Below, piece after piece: positions 60,936 through 64,000 of a stretch of DNA of 64,000 nucleotides. Source of the stretch: Colwellia sp. PAMC 20917. GTDB taxonomy: Bacteria; Pseudomonadota; Gammaproteobacteria; Enterobacterales; Alteromonadaceae. The first letter of the stretch is position 1. Every line of letters begins with the position of its first letter. The stretch is taken from assembly GCF_001767295.1 (NCBI RefSeq), contig NZ_CP014944.1:1240001-1304000 (forward strand), in the 5' to 3' direction. Position numbers and translations under genes: made by a program. The notes under the pieces are model-generated. The model made no database searches, was not told the DNA's origin, and worked only from the letters and a program-made list of their open reading frames with translations.

Positions 60936-61706
60936 TTAGTTTTTTAAGACCTTAATACTACCATTGACACTTTCTAAATTAATCGTAATATCGCCGCTAC
61001 CGACTGTCCCAGATAAGTGACGACCACTAAACATTTTTTTATCACTTGAAAGCCCAAATGCCGTGTCAATACTGCCGTGCATGGTTTCGGCATTAATAGT
61101 GGCATTGAGCTCACCAGGCATATAAAGTTTAATGCTGCCGTTGACCGTTGTTATCTCCACGCTGTCGATGTTGTTGCCAACTTGCTGGTAGGTCGCATTA
61201 ATACTGCCATTGACTGAATTTAATTCAAGGTTTGCAGCTAAGCCTTGCACACTAATAGTACCATTAACTGTATTCGCTTTTATGTCACCTTGTACTTTAT
61301 CAATCACCAATGAACCGTTTACTAATTCAATATCGGTTAATGCCGCGCCAAACGGAACCATAACAATGTAATCAACTTTGCCAGAGCTATTATTATGCCC
61401 CCAAGATGATTGTTTTTGGTATGTAGTTTCAACACTAACCCCTCTAGAACTTTCAGAAAACTCAAGGTTTATACGGTCTCTATCAGTTTGATTTTCCGCG
61501 GTCACTATTGCTGTTATTCTAATTTCATCGTTACTCCAACCTTGAATGTCAACACCACCATTTATATTAGCTAAACGTAAACTTGTTTGTTCACTAACAA
61601 CAAATGATTTTTCAATAGTATCTTTAACCTGTGCATATACGGCGCTAATACTAGCAAGTGATAAAATTGTGGCTAAAGTAAGTTGTCTTTTAAATGACTG
61701 TTTCAT
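60936..61706 (-). CDS. DUF4097 family exported beta-repeat protein
   Basis: A 256-residue exported protein with a signal peptide (about 1-25, SAVYA). The mature part is a series of short beta repeats in which (T/S)VNGSI-type motifs recur about every 20-25 residues (VNGSLVIDKVQGD, TVNGTISVQG, SVNGSINATY, TVNGSIKLYM, SVNGSIKVLKN). This is typical of the DUF4097 (putative adhesin) right-handed beta-solenoid. Role unknown; in other bacteria it is often linked to envelope-stress or sigma-factor operons, not seen here. Confidence 0.85.
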   Translation of the reverse strand: MKQSFKRQLTLATILSLASISAVYAQVKDTIEKSFVVSEQTSLRLANINGGVDIQGWSNDEIRITAIVTAENQTDRDRINLEFSESSRGVSVETTYQKQSSWGHNNSSGKVDYIVMVPFGAALTDIELVNGSLVIDKVQGDIKANTVNGTISVQGLAANLELNSVNGSINATYQQVGNNIDSVEITTVNGSIKLYMPGELNATINAETMHGSIDTAFGLSSDKKMFSGRHLSGTVGSGDITINLESVNGSIKVLKN

Positions 61707-61889
61707 GAAATTTCCTTAGGGTTTATTAACTATTTTAATGGCTATAATGGTTAAGTACACAATGGCATTGAAAAGGTTTAAATTTTATTTTACTTTTTTA
61801 AATGACCTTTCCTACTTTTAATAACTAACAACAATTCAACTTTTACAGTAACCTAACGGTAATTTTCACCCTATTGACAGGATTTATAA

Positions 61890-63164
61890 ATGACCATCGC
61901 TAACGTGCACTTACTTCTTACTGGCAATGAATTGATGACGGGAGATATTGTCGACAGTAATTCAGCAATGATCGCTCAACAATGTAAAGCCATTGGCATA
62001 AAAATTAGTCGCAAAGTGACCTTAGCTGACGATCTTGATTTACTTGCAAAGGAAATAGAACACTTAACAAAAGATGCCGATGTATTAATTATTAATGGCG
62101 GGCTTGGTCCAACGACAGATGATTTAACCGCACAAGCATTAGCCTTGGCGACACAACGCTCTTTAAAGCAACATCCTATAGCACTGGCCCACCTAAAAAC
62201 CTGGTGTGAACAACGTAATGCTCATTTAGGTAAGGCTAATTTAAAGCAAGCTCTGCTGCCAGAAAATTGTAATATTATTGCCAACCGAATAGGCAGCGCA
62301 GTAGGTTTTTCCTTAACACTGAATGATTGCCAAGTCTTTTGTACGCCAGGGGTACCTAGTGAACTTAACATAATGCTTGATGAAGAAATCATTCCTGAAT
62401 TGGCCTCACAATCTAACTTCACTGCGGAAATGGATATTACTCGCTTACAGTTATTTGGTATTGGCGAATCAACCCTTCAGTCAATGTTGGTAAAAAACTT
62501 TCCCGATTGGCCTAAAGAAGTTGAAGTTGGTTTTCGCGCATCTTCGCCATTAATAGAATTAAAGTTAACCGTTGAAAAAAATGAGTATTTATCAATAAAA
62601 ATCGATCTTATTAAAAAAATCAAAACATTATTAAATGATCACATCATTGAAGAGATTAAAGATAAACCTTATTCTTTAGCCGAACTAGTTTTGCAATTAT
62701 GCCAACAAAAAAATCTTAAAATAACGACAGCAGAGTCTTGTACCGGCGGTTTAATCGCCAGCGAAATAACCAAAATTTCAGGGTCATCATCTTCGTTTGA
62801 AGCTGGCTTTGTAACTTACTCAAATAATATGAAAAGCAAACTACTGCATGTTGATGAAAATATACTTGAACAACATGGCGCGGTTAGTGAACAGACAGTA
62901 ATAGCAATGGCAGAAGGTGCATTAGCCATAGCAGGGGCTGATTTAGTTATTGCCGTTTCTGGTATCGCTGGCCCAACGGGTGGCAGTAAAGAAAAACCCG
63001 TTGGCTCAGTTTGGATAGCTTGGGGGAATAAAGATAAAATACACACCAAATATTTTTGTATAAAAGCAAATAGGGAAAACTTTCAACGTATGGTAGCAGC
63101 ACGGTCTCTTGATTTAATAAGACGGTTATTAATTGAGAGTAATCAAACACCACTTTATTTTTAA
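61890..63164 (+). CDS. cinA: CinA-family protein (competence/damage-inducible, NMN deamidase domain)
   Basis: A 424-residue two-domain protein. The N-terminal MoCF-like/COG1058 domain (about 1-170) has TGNELMTGDIVDSNS, NGGLGPTTDDLT and FCTPGVPSELN. The C-terminal PncC domain (about 265-420) has TTAESCTGGLIASEITKISG, YSNNMKSKLL, GIAGPTGGSKEKPVGSVWIA and carries nicotinamide-mononucleotide deamidase activity in characterised members. Full-length arrangement is as expected. No recA linkage here. Confidence 0.95.
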   Translation: MTIANVHLLLTGNELMTGDIVDSNSAMIAQQCKAIGIKISRKVTLADDLDLLAKEIEHLTKDADVLIINGGLGPTTDDLTAQALALATQRSLKQHPIALAHLKTWCEQRNAHLGKANLKQALLPENCNIIANRIGSAVGFSLTLNDCQVFCTPGVPSELNIMLDEEIIPELASQSNFTAEMDITRLQLFGIGESTLQSMLVKNFPDWPKEVEVGFRASSPLIELKLTVEKNEYLSIKIDLIKKIKTLLNDHIIEEIKDKPYSLAELVLQLCQQKNLKITTAESCTGGLIASEITKISGSSSSFEAGFVTYSNNMKSKLLHVDENILEQHGAVSEQTVIAMAEGALAIAGADLVIAVSGIAGPTGGSKEKPVGSVWIAWGNKDKIHTKYFCIKANRENFQRMVAARSLDLIRRLLIESNQTPLYF

Positions 63165-63367
63165 TATATAGCCTTAATATGTTGTATGCGTGTTAACGTT
63201 AGGTATTAACTTTAATAATATTGAAAGAAACGTAATTTTTATTGCACCATAAATCAAATCTTTATATATTTATAGGCAGAATAAACTAGAATAGATTTAT
63301 GAAGCTGCATATTAGTTATTTGGGTAACTAATCTTGCTAGACGTTTGAGTAGAAATAGGAGCATATT

Positions 63368-63694
63368 TTGATAGAAAAAAACTTCATCACGAGTGGTCGT
63401 AATACCATTATCCATAAGATGAGAAAATTTGATTTACTGATTGTAAATGGCGGTCATCCTGTAGTTATTGTAAGTAACCGTGGTATAGGCATTTACAAAG
63501 GTGAAGTTCCAAATAAAAGAGCTGATGCTAAGAAAGCCTATCAAGATGTTGTTGATGTTAGTGCAACAGACGTTTTTGGAGAGAATAAAACATTAATTTT
63601 TATACAAGCATTAGATAACAAAGAATATAAAATTGATTATTCAAAAGTGAATACTGGCTCTTTTATTAAAATTCACCAGGAAAACTACATTTAA
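63368..63694 (+). CDS. Hypothetical protein upstream of a FapA-like gene (108 aa)
   Basis: Not recognised. The start is TTG at 63368, supported by a strong AGGAG ribosome-binding site with 6-nt spacing; an internal ATG at 63420 would drop 17 residues. It is a soluble alpha/beta protein with MRKFDLLIVNGGHPVVIVSN and several short strands. It ends 37 bp before the FapA-like gene, so the two are probably co-transcribed. Confidence 0.6.
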   Translation: MIEKNFITSGRNTIIHKMRKFDLLIVNGGHPVVIVSNRGIGIYKGEVPNKRADAKKAYQDVVDVSATDVFGENKTLIFIQALDNKEYKIDYSKVNTGSFIKIHQENYI

Positions 63695-63731
63695 TCGATA
63701 TTTTAAGTGGTAATATTGGAGTAAGTCTAGC

Positions 63732-64000
63732 GTGACTCAAGCAAGCTTAGTAACAAATAAAAAAAATAATATTGACCTTGTTTTGCAACCGGTTAAAGAT
63801 GATACACAGGTAACAGAAGCCAGCGTCCATGAACTAATAGAAAATTCTGAATTTAAAGATTTATATGTTGATAATGGTAATATAAAAAATGCCATCGCCG
63901 AACTTAATAGTGTCCTAAAACCTCTTCAAAAGAATAAATCTGGTCGAGAAATTAGTTATCAAGTGCTTGAGCGCAGAGACGCGACTATTTCAATTACCAT
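63732..64000 (+). CDS. FapA/DUF342-family protein, 5' end only
   Basis: The frame starts with GTG at 63732 (GGAG ribosome-binding site 10 nt upstream) and remains open to the window end. The first 89 residues include VHELIENSEFKDLYVDNG, KNAIAELN and SYQVLERRDATISIT. This matches the N terminus of flagellar assembly protein A-like DUF342 proteins, in which a RRD-x-x-(I/V)-x-I segment begins the first beta domain. Only the start can be seen, so function stays provisional. Confidence 0.65.
   Translation, partial: MTQASLVTNKKNNIDLVLQPVKDDTQVTEASVHELIENSEFKDLYVDNGNIKNAIAELNSVLKPLQKNKSGREISYQVLERRDATISIT

Noticed and set aside
1-64000. tRNA, rRNA, prophage or defence-system genes
   Set aside because: I read through for these and found none; the DUF1353 protein alone is not evidence of a prophage.

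Overview
The window is AT-rich (by eye well under 45% GC), gene-dense DNA from a chromosome, most likely of a marine gammaproteobacterium of the Alteromonadales, close to Colwellia or Thalassotalea. This rests on gene content: secreted lipoprotein pullulanases, a SusB-type GH97 alpha-glucosidase, a DUF3545-type small protein, a maoP/hdfR neighbour pair as in enteric gammaproteobacteria, RimK with accessory hydrolases, and MlaC-like proteins. I see no rRNA, tRNA, CRISPR array or prophage. The only clear mobile element is a REP-associated tyrosine transposase (RAYT) locus.

Layout. Positions 1-8504 form a starch/alpha-glucan locus: the 3' end of a gene with tandem starch-binding-like repeats, a 1396-aa pullulanase and a shorter paralogous pullulanase. 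A GH97 alpha-glucosidase lies at 17282. Both pullulanases and the GH97 gene carry the same 14-bp operator with a palindromic ATACGTAT core 60-120 bp upstream, so they look like one regulon under a MalR-like LacI-family repressor outside the window. Between them lie an acyltransferase with an extra C-terminal domain, a UbiA-type prenyltransferase, a membrane-protein gene with an apparent -1 frameshift, the RAYT locus with flanking repeats, and a divergent AraC/MATE pair.

Positions 19380-27570 hold small genes, an M20 peptidase, and a probable non-phosphorylating sugar oxidation cassette: SDR dehydrogenase, lactonase-type amidohydrolase, Lrp regulator, enolase-superfamily dehydratase and class II aldolase-like protein. 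Positions 27670-32774 carry ThrE-TetR-PilZ, an exported M24 peptidase, a LysE exporter and a cold-shock protein. Positions 33605-38500 concern envelope and protein modification: an MlaC-like/MscS pair converging on a rimK operon that itself ends in an MscS gene.

Positions 39028-47744 carry mgtE, maoP/hdfR, a CstA-like transporter and several small unknown proteins. Positions 47929-50639 hold a periplasmic catalase-like peroxidase and a TetR regulator followed by a second MlaC-like gene with a strong palindrome upstream. Positions 50715-53439 are a three-gene cobalamin assembly operon with overlapping start and stop codons. The rest holds a flavin reductase/LysR pair, a YhhN protein, a PcaF-type thiolase beside decayed coding DNA, an RraB-like protein, an RluA-family pseudouridine synthase, a plant-type DapA, a DUF4097 protein, cinA, and the start of a FapA/DUF342 gene cut by the window end.

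All family assignments come from reading the sequence and from remembered family motifs; no database search was run.
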